Source: Alicycliphilus sp. UBA6560
Lineage (GTDB): Bacteria; Pseudomonadota; Gammaproteobacteria; Burkholderiales; Burkholderiaceae_C
Assembly: GCA_002434305.1 (NCBI GenBank)
Contig: DJJU01000009.1
Coordinates: forward strand, 8,307-72,306
Direction: 5' to 3'
DNA length: 64,000 nt
The position numbers were made by a program, and so were the translations under genes. Under the pieces are notes generated by a model, which worked only from the letters and a program-made list of their open reading frames with translations, searched no databases and was not told where the DNA came from. Below, in pieces: positions 1 through 10,100 of this stretch; the first letter of the stretch is position 1, and every line of letters begins with the position of its first letter.

Positions 1-238
1 CAGTTCCCACGGGTATGGCAATAGCCACGGCAGCTCCAGCGGTCATGATTGGGGGCGCAATCCAGCGCCTTCGGCCAGCGGCATCACCTGCCCGCAATGC
101 AAAGCGATCAATCCGCAAGGCGCTCGCTTTTGCGGCCAGTGTGGGACATCGCTGGTGCCAGCATCGTGCACGAAGTGCAGTAGCGTCATTCAGATCGGCG
201 CGAAATTCTGCGCTCAGTGCGGCAACCCGGTAACTTGA
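1..238 (+). CDS. Zinc-ribbon protein, C-terminal part (5' truncated by window edge)
   Basis: Reading the frame that starts at base 2 gives an open stretch ending in TGA at 236-238. The visible 78 residues begin with a Ser/Gly/His-rich linker and then two CxxC pairs twice: CPQC...CGQC and CTKC...CAQC, the pattern of a double zinc ribbon (DZR). The N-terminal part is missing, so the main function cannot be told; such C-terminal double ribbons are common on membrane or regulatory proteins. The stop lies three bases before the start of the ZIP transporter, so the two are probably co-transcribed. Confidence 0.7.
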   Translation, partial: SSHGYGNSHGSSSGHDWGRNPAPSASGITCPQCKAINPQGARFCGQCGTSLVPASCTKCSSVIQIGAKFCAQCGNPVT

Positions 239-241
239 GTC

Positions 242-934
242 ATGGTGATCTCGGCTTGGATCTACACCTTGATCCCGGCAGCGGCCGCCATCATCGGAGC
301 TACGGTCGCGGTGAACGTGCGGCCGGGGCCGACACTGGTCAGCGCGATTCAGCATTTCGCCGCTGGCGTCGTGTTCGCGGCGGCGGCCGGCGAAATCTTG
401 CCCGACATCATGCACCGGGCCTCGCCTTGGGCGACGATGATCGGCGGCGGAATCGGCGTCGCCACCATGCTGCTGGTGAAGCATCTGGAAGCGTTGGCGA
501 AGGGGCCAGCCGGCCTCCTGACTGTGATCGGCATTGACATCCTGATTGATGGCTTGGTGCTGGGTATCGGGTTTGCGGCTGGCCCAAAGGTCGGCTTGCT
601 TCTGACCATTGCCCTGACCATCGAGGTTCTGTTCCTGGGATTGACGGTGGCGACGGAACTCGGCGAGAGCGTCCGTTCCCGTGCCAAGGTCATTTCGATC
701 ACGTCCGCGCTCGTACTCCTGCTGCCGATCGGAGCCTTGCTCGGAGCGCCGGTGGCGCTGCTGCCCAGCCCTCTTCTAACCGGCTTCTTCGCGTTTGGTC
801 TGGTTGCATTGCTCTACCTCGTGACCGAAGAGCTGTTGGTCGAAGCGCACGAAACGCCAGATCGTCCCTGGGTGACGGCGATGTTCTTTGTCGGCTTTCT
901 GGCGCTTCTCCTGCTGGAAGAAGTAATTGGCTAG
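242..934 (+). CDS. ZIP-family metal cation transporter
   Basis: The 230-residue protein is almost entirely hydrophobic, with about eight predicted membrane segments, and has the ZIP-like stretches QHFAAGVVFAAAAGEILPDI (near residue 37) and IDILIDGLVLGIG (near residue 100), where polar residues inside helices form the metal path. ZIP proteins move divalent cations such as zinc into the cytoplasm. It lies three bases downstream of a zinc-ribbon protein and converges on the metal-responsive czcRS genes, so a role in metal balance beside the Czc efflux system is likely. Metal specificity cannot be read from the sequence. Confidence 0.8.
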   Translation: MVISAWIYTLIPAAAAIIGATVAVNVRPGPTLVSAIQHFAAGVVFAAAAGEILPDIMHRASPWATMIGGGIGVATMLLVKHLEALAKGPAGLLTVIGIDILIDGLVLGIGFAAGPKVGLLLTIALTIEVLFLGLTVATELGESVRSRAKVISITSALVLLLPIGALLGAPVALLPSPLLTGFFAFGLVALLYLVTEELLVEAHETPDRPWVTAMFFVGFLALLLLEEVIG

Positions 935-970
935 TGGGGCCAGCCTGTTGGTGGTGCTCGACCCGTTGAA

Positions 971-2293
971 CTATTGTGTGTTCGGAGTAGGCACCGCGAG
1001 CCCGATAGACGTGACGCCGTCGCTCGAATCGACCATAGTCCGCCCTCCGTGCATGCGGGCGATGGCGGCCACGATGGCCAAGCCCAGCCCATGATTGCGG
1101 GCGGCATCCGACCGTGCTGCATCTGCCCTGTAGAAGCGATTGAACAGATAGGGTAAATGCTCGGCTGAGATCGTCTGCCCCTCGTTCACCACCCGCAGGG
1201 CGATCTCGCCGTCCAGCCGGTCGATCTGCACGAATACGGTGCTGTGCGGATGCGCGTGCCGGGTTGCGTTGCCGATCAGGTTGGATAGCGCGCGCTGCAA
1301 CAGGCGCACGTCGGCCAAGCCGGTGGCATCGCCGTCGATACGAACCTTCAGCCCGGCCTCTTCAATGGCCGCCTCGTGTAATTCCACCACCGTGCGCGCA
1401 ACCCCAGCCAGACTGGCGACATGCTCGCGGCGGGCTTCAGCTCCTCGGTCGGCTTGCGACAAGAAGAGCATGTCCTGCACGATCATCGACATGCGCTGGA
1501 GATCTTCGAGGTGCGAGCCCAACACATCCCGCAGCGTATCGGCATCGCGTGCCTTGCGCAAAGCGACCTCGGTGCCCCCCATCAGCGTCGCCAACGGCGT
1601 GAACAGTTCATGCGCAACGTCGGCATTAAAGGCTTCCAGTTGCTCGTAGGCTTTGTGCAGGCGCTTCAGCAATTCGTTGACGTGGGCCACCAGCGGAGCC
1701 AGTTCGTCAGGTTGAGCGGAGCCATCCAGAAGCCGGTGCAGAGTATCGGCCTCCAGTGCCTGGATCTGAGCCGAGAGGTCACGCACGGGACGCAGCCCGA
1801 TCTGCACTAGCGCAAATCCGCCAGCAGCAATCACTACTGCGCCCGCGAGGGCGGCGGCGATCAGCGTGCGGGCCAGACGTTCCAGCACACGATCGTCCTC
1901 GCTGACATCAAGACTCAGCACCGCCTGGATAGGGGTGGTGCCGGTCGTGGCCTCGAATCGCATGCTTATGGTGCGGTGATGCACTGGAATGCCGGCGCTG
2001 GCATAGATGACGCTGCCGTCGGCACGGGTCAGGATCAATTTCATGTCCTGTCGGCCGACCATGCCATCGTCGAGCTTGTGTGCGAGCGTGCCGCCTCCCA
2101 ACTCTGCTGCCTCGGCAATGAGATGGTTTACTTGGGCCTGTTGTTGCCGCAGCGCGTCCCTCTGCCGCTCCTTGAAGCTCAGTGCGGTGACGGTGTAAAT
2201 GCCCAGGCAGGTCAAGGCCAGACCGACCAGTGTGAGAAGTGCGAGCCAGCGTGCGAGCCGCCGTCCCAGCGATCCGGCACGCCTGGGTCTCAC
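971..2293 (-). CDS. czcS: Heavy-metal sensor histidine kinase, CzcS/CusS type
   Basis: This 440-residue kinase should sense periplasmic metal and phosphorylate the adjacent response regulator. It has a membrane segment near residues 14-36, a periplasmic domain, a second membrane segment around 145-165, a HAMP linker, an H-box (NADVAHELFTPLATLM, near residue 228), an N-box (NLIGNATRHA) and a C-terminal GLGLAI glycine box. I chose the GTG at 2291-2293 because it overlaps the regulator's stop codon (GTGA); the upstream extension in this frame is a shadow of the regulator gene. The H-box has Phe where most kinases have Arg (HELRTPL). The regulator gene precedes it on the same strand, so both form one operon. 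Confidence 0.85.
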   Translation of the reverse strand: MRPRRAGSLGRRLARWLALLTLVGLALTCLGIYTVTALSFKERQRDALRQQQAQVNHLIAEAAELGGGTLAHKLDDGMVGRQDMKLILTRADGSVIYASAGIPVHHRTISMRFEATTGTTPIQAVLSLDVSEDDRVLERLARTLIAAALAGAVVIAAGGFALVQIGLRPVRDLSAQIQALEADTLHRLLDGSAQPDELAPLVAHVNELLKRLHKAYEQLEAFNADVAHELFTPLATLMGGTEVALRKARDADTLRDVLGSHLEDLQRMSMIVQDMLFLSQADRGAEARREHVASLAGVARTVVELHEAAIEEAGLKVRIDGDATGLADVRLLQRALSNLIGNATRHAHPHSTVFVQIDRLDGEIALRVVNEGQTISAEHLPYLFNRFYRADAARSDAARNHGLGLAIVAAIARMHGGRTMVDSSDGVTSIGLAVPTPNTQ

Positions 2294-2976
2294 GGCTGAC
2301 GATCTTCGAGTACGTAGCCCATGCCACGGACGGTGTGCAGCAGCGGGTGCTCGAAGGGCAGGTCGAGCTTGCTCCGAAGGCGACGCACAGCGACGTCGAT
2401 CACGTTGGTGCCGTGATCGAAGTTCACGTCCCATACTTGTTCCGCGATTTCGGTACGTGACAGAACCTCGCCCTTGCGGCGCAAGAGCAGCGTCAGCAGT
2501 TGGAATTCCTTTGCGGACAGATCGATGCGCTGGCCGGCCCGAGTAGCGCGCCGCCTCACCAGGTCCATTTGCAAGTCCCCCAGGCACAGTACCAGCGCAT
2601 CAGGCGCGGGCGCAGTACCAGCGGTGCGGCGCAGCAGCACCTCGATGCGTGCCACCAGTTCGGAAAAGGCGAACGGCTTAACGAGGTAGTCGTCCGCTCC
2701 TGCCTTCAGCCCGCGTACGCGATCCTCGATGCGATGGCGGGCAGTCAACATGATCACCGGCGTCTGCTTGCTCTGCCGCAGTGCAGCCAGCAAGCCGAAG
2801 CCATCGATGCCCGGCAGCATGGTGTCGAGAACGATCAGGTCGTGGTGGCCGTCAGAGGCCATGTGGAGGCCATCGATGCCGTTGGCAGCCACATCGATCA
2901 CATAGCCTTCTTCAGAGAGTCCCTTGCGAAGATAGTCCGCGAGCTTGGCTTCGTCTTCCACGATCAGCAGCTTCAT
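2290..2976 (-). CDS. czcR: Heavy-metal response regulator, OmpR family (CzcR type)
   Basis: The 228-residue protein has a receiver domain (residues 1-115) with the acidic pair EDE at 7-9, the phosphoacceptor Asp51 in VLDTMLPG and the conserved Lys of VKPF. A C-terminal OmpR/PhoB winged helix ends in RSKLDLPFEHPLLHTVRGMGYVLE. The ATG at 2974-2976 starts directly at MKLLIVEDE, the usual family start; an in-frame upstream ATG would add 13 unrelated residues. It overlaps czcS by 4 bp and is transcribed away from the czc efflux genes, so the region between 2977 and 3120 should contain the divergent promoters it controls. Confidence 0.88.
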   Translation of the reverse strand: MKLLIVEDEAKLADYLRKGLSEEGYVIDVAANGIDGLHMASDGHHDLIVLDTMLPGIDGFGLLAALRQSKQTPVIMLTARHRIEDRVRGLKAGADDYLVKPFAFSELVARIEVLLRRTAGTAPAPDALVLCLGDLQMDLVRRRATRAGQRIDLSAKEFQLLTLLLRRKGEVLSRTEIAEQVWDVNFDHGTNVIDVAVRRLRSKLDLPFEHPLLHTVRGMGYVLEDRQP

Positions 2977-3120
2977 GCGCAGCGTTCCTGCTGCGGTCTC
3001 TCGCAACATGTCCAAATTGTCATCTGCACGTTTTACTCCCGTTCGGTGCCGGTTCTTACATTGTGCTCATGCCTTCGGGCATATCGATTTTCTGCAAATC
3101 ACACTGGAAAGGACCATGTA
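2977..3120. promoter_or_regulatory. Divergent regulatory region between czcR and the metal-resistance genes
   Basis: This 144-bp gap separates leftward czcRS from the rightward DUF4148/czc genes. It is AT-richer than its surroundings, contains a TTGTCAT half-site near 3015 resembling half of the operators bound by CusR/CopR-type regulators, and a short ATGCC-TTCG-GGCAT hairpin at 3069-3082. A full operator palindrome was not found by eye. The region is a reasonable place for CzcR binding, but this is inferred from layout. Confidence 0.45.
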
Positions 3121-3456
3121 ATGAAACTGACCCATCTTGTCGCCATGAAAGCCATTATCCTGGCCACGGCACTGCCCATGGCGTCCTAGGCCGATTCGCT
3201 CTGGCACCCCGCGTCCAATGAGAAGGGCTTCACGTATCACCCCGATCATTTCAAGAGTCCCAAGACCCGTGCCCAGGTACTGGCCGAGGTCGAGGCAGCC
3301 CGCAAGGACGGCACGCTCATGCTGATGCAACGTGGACTGCCGGTGCCCATCAAGAGTTCCGCAGCACCGAAGACGCGCCAACAGGTTGTCGATGAGATGC
3401 GCAGCGAATCACCAGAAGCGCGGCGTGCGCGGCTCGAAATGTATTCCGGCGGTTGA
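3121..3456 (+). pseudogene. DUF4148-family periplasmic protein gene with an in-frame stop
   Basis: ATG at 3121 opens a signal peptide (MKLTHLVAMKAIILATALP), then a TAG at 3187-3189 stops the frame exactly where cleavage would be expected. The same frame continues without another stop to TGA at 3454-3456, giving ADSLWHPASNEKGFTYHP, a KTRAQVLAEVEAARKDG motif and a second copy, KTRQQVVDEMRSESPEA. That two-motif layout is typical of the small exported DUF4148 proteins, often found beside metal-responsive two-component systems in Burkholderiales. The intact downstream half suggests recent inactivation, readthrough or a sequencing error. Its function is unknown. Confidence 0.75.
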
Positions 3457-3660
3457 CACTGCTGCCAATGCCCTGCGCTGCCGTGCCCCTCGTGTCGCTT
3501 CGTTGCGTCAAGCGACCACAGCTATTCGAATATAGAAGCGGTCCTTATTTCATTCTGGATGAACCCGCGAGGAGGCACGCTACGCGGAGAGGACTCTGAA
3601 ACAAACCCAAGCAGCGAGGAATGGCGGATTGAAGCCTGTAGCTGCTACACTGTTACCCCT

Positions 3661-4014
3661 ATGTGCAAATGGCTGGCCATCGTCTTGCTGGTGTTCTTGC
3701 CGCTCCAATTCAGTGGGGCGGCTGTGGCCAGTTATTGCCAGCATGAAACCGGGGCTGCGGCCAAGCACTTCGGCCACCATGCGCACCAGCACAAGGCGGC
3801 CGACGGCAAGGACGCCAGCCCTGATTCGGCCAAGACCCTGGGCGGCGATCCTGATTGCGCGTCCTGTCATGCCGGGTACTTCTCGGTCTTGTCAAGGGAT
3901 GTCAAGCTGGCGTCGCCGGTCAGCCCGTCCCTGGATACGGGGTACCGCCCGGAACACCTCGCTGCGCCTCCACCCGAACGTTTAGAGCGCCCTCAGTGGC
4001 GTGTCCTCGCCTGA
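3661..4014 (+). CDS. czcI: CzcI-like exported metal-resistance accessory protein
   Basis: From the ATG at 3661 the 117-residue product starts with a signal peptide (hydrophobic residues 3-22, then GAAVAS) followed by YCQHE, a His-rich stretch (HFGHHAHQHK) and a CASCH motif. This matches the small CzcI proteins encoded just upstream of czcCBA, which are reported to modulate Czc expression or zinc handling in the periplasm. An in-frame ATG at 3559 would add 34 residues before the signal peptide and is unlikely. It sits about 165 bp ahead of czcC on the same strand. Identification rests on position, length and the signal/His pattern. Confidence 0.75.
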   Translation: MCKWLAIVLLVFLPLQFSGAAVASYCQHETGAAAKHFGHHAHQHKAADGKDASPDSAKTLGGDPDCASCHAGYFSVLSRDVKLASPVSPSLDTGYRPEHLAAPPPERLERPQWRVLA

Positions 4015-4179
4015 TCGGCGGGGAGCGCGTTCCTCTCCCTTCGTCCTCACCCCTGCCGTCGCGCATGGCGCGCTACGGTATCCAGCCGGCTTCGCGCGGC
4101 TGATGTGATGACGTTGCTGGCGATCATCTGGATCGCCCCCGCCGATTCCCTTGTGTATTTCAAATCACTGGAGAATCGG

Positions 4180-5505
4180 ATGCTGAAGGATATTCACAAT
4201 TACAACGCGAGGGCGGTTGCGGCAGGCTTGCTCCTTGCGCTCATGACGGGGACGGCTTTCGCTCAGTTATTGCCGACGGCATCAGCTCTTGGGCAGAGCG
4301 CCAACGGCGTAGAGCAGATTGAAGCAGCAGCGCCCCTGACCCTGCAAAAGGCCGTCGCGCTGGCTTTGGAGGCGAATCTTGACCTGACCGTCGCCCAACG
4401 GGAAATCGAGGCCGTGGAGGGCCAGGTAATTCAGGGACGAGTACGTCCCAATCCCGAGCTGGCGTACTCGCTCGAAGACCAACGCACGCCAACCCGCACG
4501 CAAAGCGTCCAGATCAATCTGCCTATAGAACTGGGGGGCAAGCGCGCTGCCCGCATTGCCGCGGCAGAGCGAGGGCGTGACGTCGCAGTTGAAGAACTGA
4601 ACACGCGGCGCGTCGAAATTCGCGCCGCTGTGGTTGCCGCCTTCTTTGAGGCGCTGGCCGCCCAGGATCGCACGGCCTTGGCCCAGGACAGCGTTGACCT
4701 GGCTAAGCAAGCGACGGATGCCGTTGCCAAGCGCGTGACTGCGGGCAAAGTGTCCCCGGTCGAAGAAACCAAGGCTCGGGTGGCCGAAGCCGGCGTGCGG
4801 GTCGAACTGGCGCAAGCGCAGAGCGAACAGCGCAGTGCCCGCGCGCGGCTGGCCAGTTTGCTTGGGGCCAACCCGCCGCGTTTCACCCAGGTAGCGGGCA
4901 GTGTGGACGATCTTCCCAACCTCCCTTCGCTGGATGACATCCAGCAGCGCCTGTCGGCCTCTTCGGCACTGCGCCGGGCGCAGTTGGAGATCGAACGCCG
5001 CCGGTCGCTGGCCGACGTGGAGCGCAGCAAGCAGACGCCCGATGTCACGGTCAGCTTGGGCGTGAAGCGTCCGAACGAGTTAGCGCGCAATCAGTTGATG
5101 CTCGGAATTTCCGTGCCGCTGCCTTTGTTCGACCGCAATCAGGGCAATCTGCAGGAAGCGTTGAAGCGTGAAGACAAGGCGAGGGATGAACTCCAGGCGT
5201 TGAATCTGCGCCTCAGCACAGAGGTGTTGCAAGCCCGCGAGCGGCTGGCGTCGGTTCGCGGCGAGATTGACATATTGCAGCGAGAGGTGCTGCCAGGGGC
5301 CAAGAGCGCCTATGACGCGGCCACCGTGGGCTTTGGTTACGGCAAGTTCAACTATCTGGAAGTGCTGGACGCGCAACGCACCTACTTTGCCGCCAAGTCC
5401 CAATACCTCAAGGCGCTCGCCGATGCGCACCGCGCGGCGGCGGACATGGATCGCGTGATCGGCGCGTCCGAATCCACGACCACCCTGCCTGCAAACAAGG
5501 AATGA
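4180..5505 (+). CDS. czcC: CzcC-type outer-membrane factor of the Czc efflux system
   Basis: This TolC-like protein forms the outer-membrane channel of the tripartite CzcCBA pump that exports Co2+, Zn2+ and Cd2+. The 441-residue product has a signal peptide ending near FAQ, two long repeated helical OEP regions (LTLQKAVALALEANLDLTVAQ...; DIQQRLSASSALRRAQLEIERRR...) and the family motifs NPELAYSLED and VPLPLFDRNQGN. I chose the ATG at 4180 because GGAG lies 6 bp upstream and the signal peptide begins here; the longer frame from 4105 adds unrelated residues. Its stop lies just before the start of czcB. Confidence 0.9.
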   Translation: MLKDIHNYNARAVAAGLLLALMTGTAFAQLLPTASALGQSANGVEQIEAAAPLTLQKAVALALEANLDLTVAQREIEAVEGQVIQGRVRPNPELAYSLEDQRTPTRTQSVQINLPIELGGKRAARIAAAERGRDVAVEELNTRRVEIRAAVVAAFFEALAAQDRTALAQDSVDLAKQATDAVAKRVTAGKVSPVEETKARVAEAGVRVELAQAQSEQRSARARLASLLGANPPRFTQVAGSVDDLPNLPSLDDIQQRLSASSALRRAQLEIERRRSLADVERSKQTPDVTVSLGVKRPNELARNQLMLGISVPLPLFDRNQGNLQEALKREDKARDELQALNLRLSTEVLQARERLASVRGEIDILQREVLPGAKSAYDAATVGFGYGKFNYLEVLDAQRTYFAAKSQYLKALADAHRAAADMDRVIGASESTTTLPANKE

Positions 5506-5507
5506 AC

Positions 5508-7100
5508 ATGAAACCTGAAACGAACAAACTGAACGTCGGCAAGAAGCAGTGGTTCGCCATCGCCGTGATCGCCGCAGTGGGCATAGGACTGGGCAGCGCC
5601 ATTCTCGGCGGCAAGACGGATAAGAGCGCTGAGGGCGAGGGCCACGGCAGCCACGTGGAAGCCAAGGCCCACAGTGATGGTGAGAATCATGGCAAGACGG
5701 GCGCAGACTCCCACGAGGACGACAAAGGCCATGCGGACGGCGAGCACCACGAGGGGTCAAGCAAGGGGCCGCATGGCGGCAAGCTGTTCAAAGAAGGGGA
5801 CTTCGGATTGGAAGCCTTACTCGCTGAGGACGGCGGCGAACCACGCCTGCGAATCTGGCTCTACGAAAAGGAAAAGGCGCTAGCCAGCAGCGCCGCCAAG
5901 GTCAGCGCTACCGTTACACGCCTGACTGGGGAGAAGCAGGTGCTCAACTTCACGCCCGACAAGGACAGCCTGTTGAGTCGAGAGATTGTCCCGGAACCTC
6001 ATGCGTTCGAGATCAGCATCGTGGCTCAGACAGCCAACGCGCTTTTCACGTTCAGCTTCAGCCAGGAGGAAGGAAAAGTCGAACTCAGCGATGCGCAAAT
6101 CAAGGCTGCATCCATCGGCATTGACACCGCAGGGGCTGCAAGCATCAAGTCTGCCCTGCAATTGCCGGGTGAGATTAGGCTGAATGAAGACCGCACCTCG
6201 CACGTTGTTCCGCGCATTGCGGGTGTTGTCGAAAGTGTGCAGGCCAGTTTGGGGCAAACGGTCAAGAAGGGACAGGTGCTTGCCGTTATCGCCAGCCCTG
6301 CCGCATCCGAACAGCGCAGCGAGTTGCAGACGGCACAAAAGCGGCTGGCCTTGGCCCAGACAACTTTTGAACGCGAGAAGCGGCTGTGGGAACAGAAGAT
6401 TTCCGCCGAGCAGGACTACCTGCAAGCCGGCCAGGCGCTGAACGAGGCGCGGGTCGCCATGGCCAACGCGCAGCAGAAGCTGTCGGCCGTGGGCTTGGCC
6501 CCAGGTTCCTCGGGCGGGCTGAACCGCTTCGAGTTGCGTGCGCCCTTCGATGGCGTGGTGATTGAAAAGCACCTCAGCCTGGGCGAGGCCGTCAAGGAAG
6601 ACGCCGCCGTGTTCACGGTGTCCGAACTGGGCCAGGTCTGGGCAGAGATCAACGTGCCCGCCAAGGATTTGCCGCTGGTCAGAGTGGGTGAAAAGGTCAG
6701 CATCAAAGCCACGGCATTTGATGCCAGCGCACAAGGGATCATCACTTTCGTGGGTGCACTGATCGGCGAACAAACCCGCATGGCCAAGGCTCGTGTGGTC
6801 TTGGCCAATCCCCAGGGCGCGTGGCGTCCCGGTCTGTTCGTCAATGTGGAAGTGATCGCGTCCGAAACCGCCGTGCCAGTCAGCGTGGCTAGCGACGCTA
6901 TTCAGAGCCTGGGGGACAAGCCGGTCGTTTTCGTCAAGGTGAAGGACGGCTTTGTGGCCCAGCCTGTGCAGTTGGGTCGCAGCGATGGCAAGCGGGTCGA
7001 GGTACTGCAAGGTCTTCAAGCAGGGGCGGCATATGCGGCCGCAGGCAGTTTCGTCGTCAAGTCTGAACTCGGCAAAGCCTCTGCCGAGCACACCCATTGA
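5508..7100 (+). CDS. czcB: CzcB-type periplasmic membrane-fusion protein
   Basis: The adaptor links the inner-membrane pump CzcA to CzcC. The 530-residue protein has an N-terminal membrane anchor (residues ~15-32) and a His/Asp/Glu-rich segment (about residues 45-90, with GHGSH, HSDGENHGK and HEDDKGHADGEHHEG) expected to bind metal. It then has a barrel-sandwich/lipoyl and hairpin region (PRIAGVVESV..GQTVKKGQVLAVI) and ends in a His-containing tail (AEHTH). Two ATGs are possible, 5502 and 5508; AAGGAA at 5497-5502 is well spaced only for 5508. It is part of the czcICBA cluster and is followed after 16 bp by czcA. Confidence 0.9.
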   Translation: MKPETNKLNVGKKQWFAIAVIAAVGIGLGSAILGGKTDKSAEGEGHGSHVEAKAHSDGENHGKTGADSHEDDKGHADGEHHEGSSKGPHGGKLFKEGDFGLEALLAEDGGEPRLRIWLYEKEKALASSAAKVSATVTRLTGEKQVLNFTPDKDSLLSREIVPEPHAFEISIVAQTANALFTFSFSQEEGKVELSDAQIKAASIGIDTAGAASIKSALQLPGEIRLNEDRTSHVVPRIAGVVESVQASLGQTVKKGQVLAVIASPAASEQRSELQTAQKRLALAQTTFEREKRLWEQKISAEQDYLQAGQALNEARVAMANAQQKLSAVGLAPGSSGGLNRFELRAPFDGVVIEKHLSLGEAVKEDAAVFTVSELGQVWAEINVPAKDLPLVRVGEKVSIKATAFDASAQGIITFVGALIGEQTRMAKARVVLANPQGAWRPGLFVNVEVIASETAVPVSVASDAIQSLGDKPVVFVKVKDGFVAQPVQLGRSDGKRVEVLQGLQAGAAYAAAGSFVVKSELGKASAEHTH

Positions 7101-7116
7101 TACCGGAGCTACGCCC

Positions 7117-10100
7117 ATGTTTGAAAAACTTATTCGCGCGGCCATCGAGCACCGATGGCTAGTGCTGTTAGCCGCCATTGGCATGGCCGCCGTCGGCGTG
7201 TTCAGCTACCAGAAATTGCCCATCGACGCCGTGCCGGACATCACCAACGTCCAAGTGCAGATCAATACCCAGGCGCCGGGCTATTCACCGTTGGAGACCG
7301 AGCAACGGGTGACTTATCCCATTGAAACCGTGATGGCGGGTCTGCCCAACTTGGAGCAAACCCGCTCTCTGTCGCGCTATGGCCTCTCGCAAGTGACCGT
7401 GATCTTCAAGGACGGCACCGACATCTACTTTGCGCGCCAGTTGGTCAATGAACGCATCCAGGAGGCACGGGATAAGTTGCCGGTCGGCATCACACCTGCG
7501 CTGGGGCCAATCTCCACCGGCCTGGGGGAGATTTACCTGTGGACAGTCGAGGCGAAGGACGGCGCGAAGAAGCCCGACGGCATGCCCTACACGGCGACAG
7601 ACCTGCGCGAGATTCAGGATTGGATCATCAAGCCGCAGTTGCGCAACGTGCCCGGTGTGACTGAAATCAACTCGATTGGCGGTTATGCCAAGGAATATCA
7701 GATCGCACCTATACCTGCTCGCCTGGCTTCACTCGGCGTCACCCTGCAAGACATCGTGACGGCGCTGGATCGCAACAACGGCAACGTGGGTGCGGGCTAT
7801 ATCGAGAAGCGCGGCGAACAGTACCTGATCCGTGCACCAGGACAAGTCAAGACCCTGGAGGACATTGGCAACGTTATCCTCAGCAGCGCGGGCGGCGTGC
7901 CGATCCGGGTGCGTGACGTGGCGGACGTGGGGCTGGGGCGCGAACTGCGTACCGGCGCGGCCACGGACAACGGACGCGAAGTGGTGCTGGGCACTGTGTT
8001 CATGCTCATCGGCCAGAACAGCCGTACGGTTTCGCAGGCCGTGGACAAGAAGATGGTGGAGATCAACCGCAGCTTGCCCGAGGGCGTGCATGCAGTGACG
8101 GTCTACGACCGCACCGTGCTGGTGGACAAGGCCATCGCCACGGTGAAGAAAAATCTGCTGGAAGGCGCGATCCTGGTGATCGTGATCCTGTTCCTGTTCC
8201 TGGGCAACATCCGCGCGGCCATCATCACGGCGACGGTGATTCCCTTGTCGATGCTGTTCACCTTCACTGGCATGGTGCATTACAAGGTGAGCGCCAACCT
8301 GATGAGCCTCGGGGCGCTGGACTTCGGCATCATCATCGACGGAGCGGTGGTGATCGTCGAGAACTGCGTGCGCCGCCTGGCCCATGCGCAGGCGCACTAC
8401 GGCAGGCCCTTGACACGGGCGGAACGCTTTCATGAGGTGTTCCTGGCATCCAAGGAATCGCGCCGCGCGCTGCTGTTCGGACAGCTCATCATCATGGTGG
8501 TGTACTTGCCAATCTTCGCCCTGACGGGCGTGGAAGGGAAGATGTTCCACCCGATGGCGTTCACGGTGGTGGCTGCGCTCGTGGGGGCCATGATCCTGTC
8601 GGTGACTTTCATTCCGGCAGCGGTCGCCCTGTTCATCGGCCATCGGGTCAGCGAGACGGAGAACTTCCTGGTCGTGCAGGCCAAGCGCTGGTATGGCCCG
8701 CTGCTGGATCGCGTGATGGCGGCCAAAGCGGTGGTGCTGGCGGCAGCCGCCGTGGCAGTGGTGCTGTGCGGCCTGATCGCCACCCGCATGGGCAGCGAGT
8801 TCGTGCCCAGCCTGAACGAAGGCGACTTCGCCATCCAGGCCCTGCGCATTCCCGGCACCAGCCTGTCGCAATCTGTCGCGATGCAGCAGCGCCTGGAAGC
8901 GACGCTGAAGGCTAAGTTCCCTGAGATCGACCGCGTTTTCGCGCGCACCGGCACGGCGGAAATCGCGTCCGACCCCATGCCGCCGAACATTTCCGACGGC
9001 TACATCATGCTCAAGCCCGTGTCTGAGTGGCCGGAGCCGCGCAAGTCGCGCGACGAATTGCTGGCGGCCATTCAGGAGGTCGTGGGCAAGGTGCCGGGCA
9101 ACAACTACGAGTTCTCGCAGCCGATCCAGTTGCGCTTCAACGAACTCATCTCAGGGGTTCGTAGCGATGTGGCGGTGAAGATTTTTGGCGACGACATGGA
9201 TGTCCTGAATAAGACAGGTGAAGAAATCTCGTCCATGTTGCAGAAGATTCCCGGCGCGTCCGAGGTCAAGGTGGAGCAGACCACCGGCTTGCCCATGCTG
9301 ACCGTGAATATCGACCGCCAAAAAGCTTCGCGCTATGGGCTGAACGTGGCTGACATCCAAGATACCGTGGCCACCGCCATCGGCGGGCGTGAGGCTGGCA
9401 CGCTGTTCGAGGGTGACCGCCGCTTCGACATCCTGGTTCGCCTGCCAGAGTCCTTGCGCAACGACTTGGAAAGCATGAAGCGCCTGCCGATTCCGCTACC
9501 GCGCGGAACGGGTGGCACCGGTAGCGCCGAAGGACAGACGAACTTCATCCAACTGGCCGAGGTGGCGAGCTTCGAACTGGCACCTGGCCCCAACCAGGTC
9601 AGCCGCGAAAACGGCAAGCGCCGCATCGTGGTGAGCGCCAACGTGCGCGGCCGTGATGTGGGCTCGTTCGTGGCTGACGCCGAGGCGGCGCTGGCACAGG
9701 TCAAGATTCCCGCGGGCTACTGGACGAGTTGGGGCGGCACTTTCGAGAACCTGCAATCAGCCACGCAGCGTTTGCAGATCGTCGTGCCGGTGTCGCTGCT
9801 GCTGGTCTTCCTGCTGTTGTTCGCCATGTTCGGCAACGTCAAAGATGGCTTGCTGGTCTTCACTGGCATTCCGTTCGCGCTGACCGGTGGCATCTTGGCG
9901 CTGTGGCTGCGCGACATTCCTCTGTCGATTTCCGCTGCCGTGGGCTTCATTGCGCTTTCAGGCGTTGCCGTACTCAACGGTCTGGTGATGCTCTCCTACA
10001 TCCGCAGCCTGCGAGAGGCTGGAACGCCGCTGGATGAAGCCATCCGCGAGGGCGCGCTGACACGCTTGCGGCCGGTGCTGATGACGGCCTTGGTGGCATC

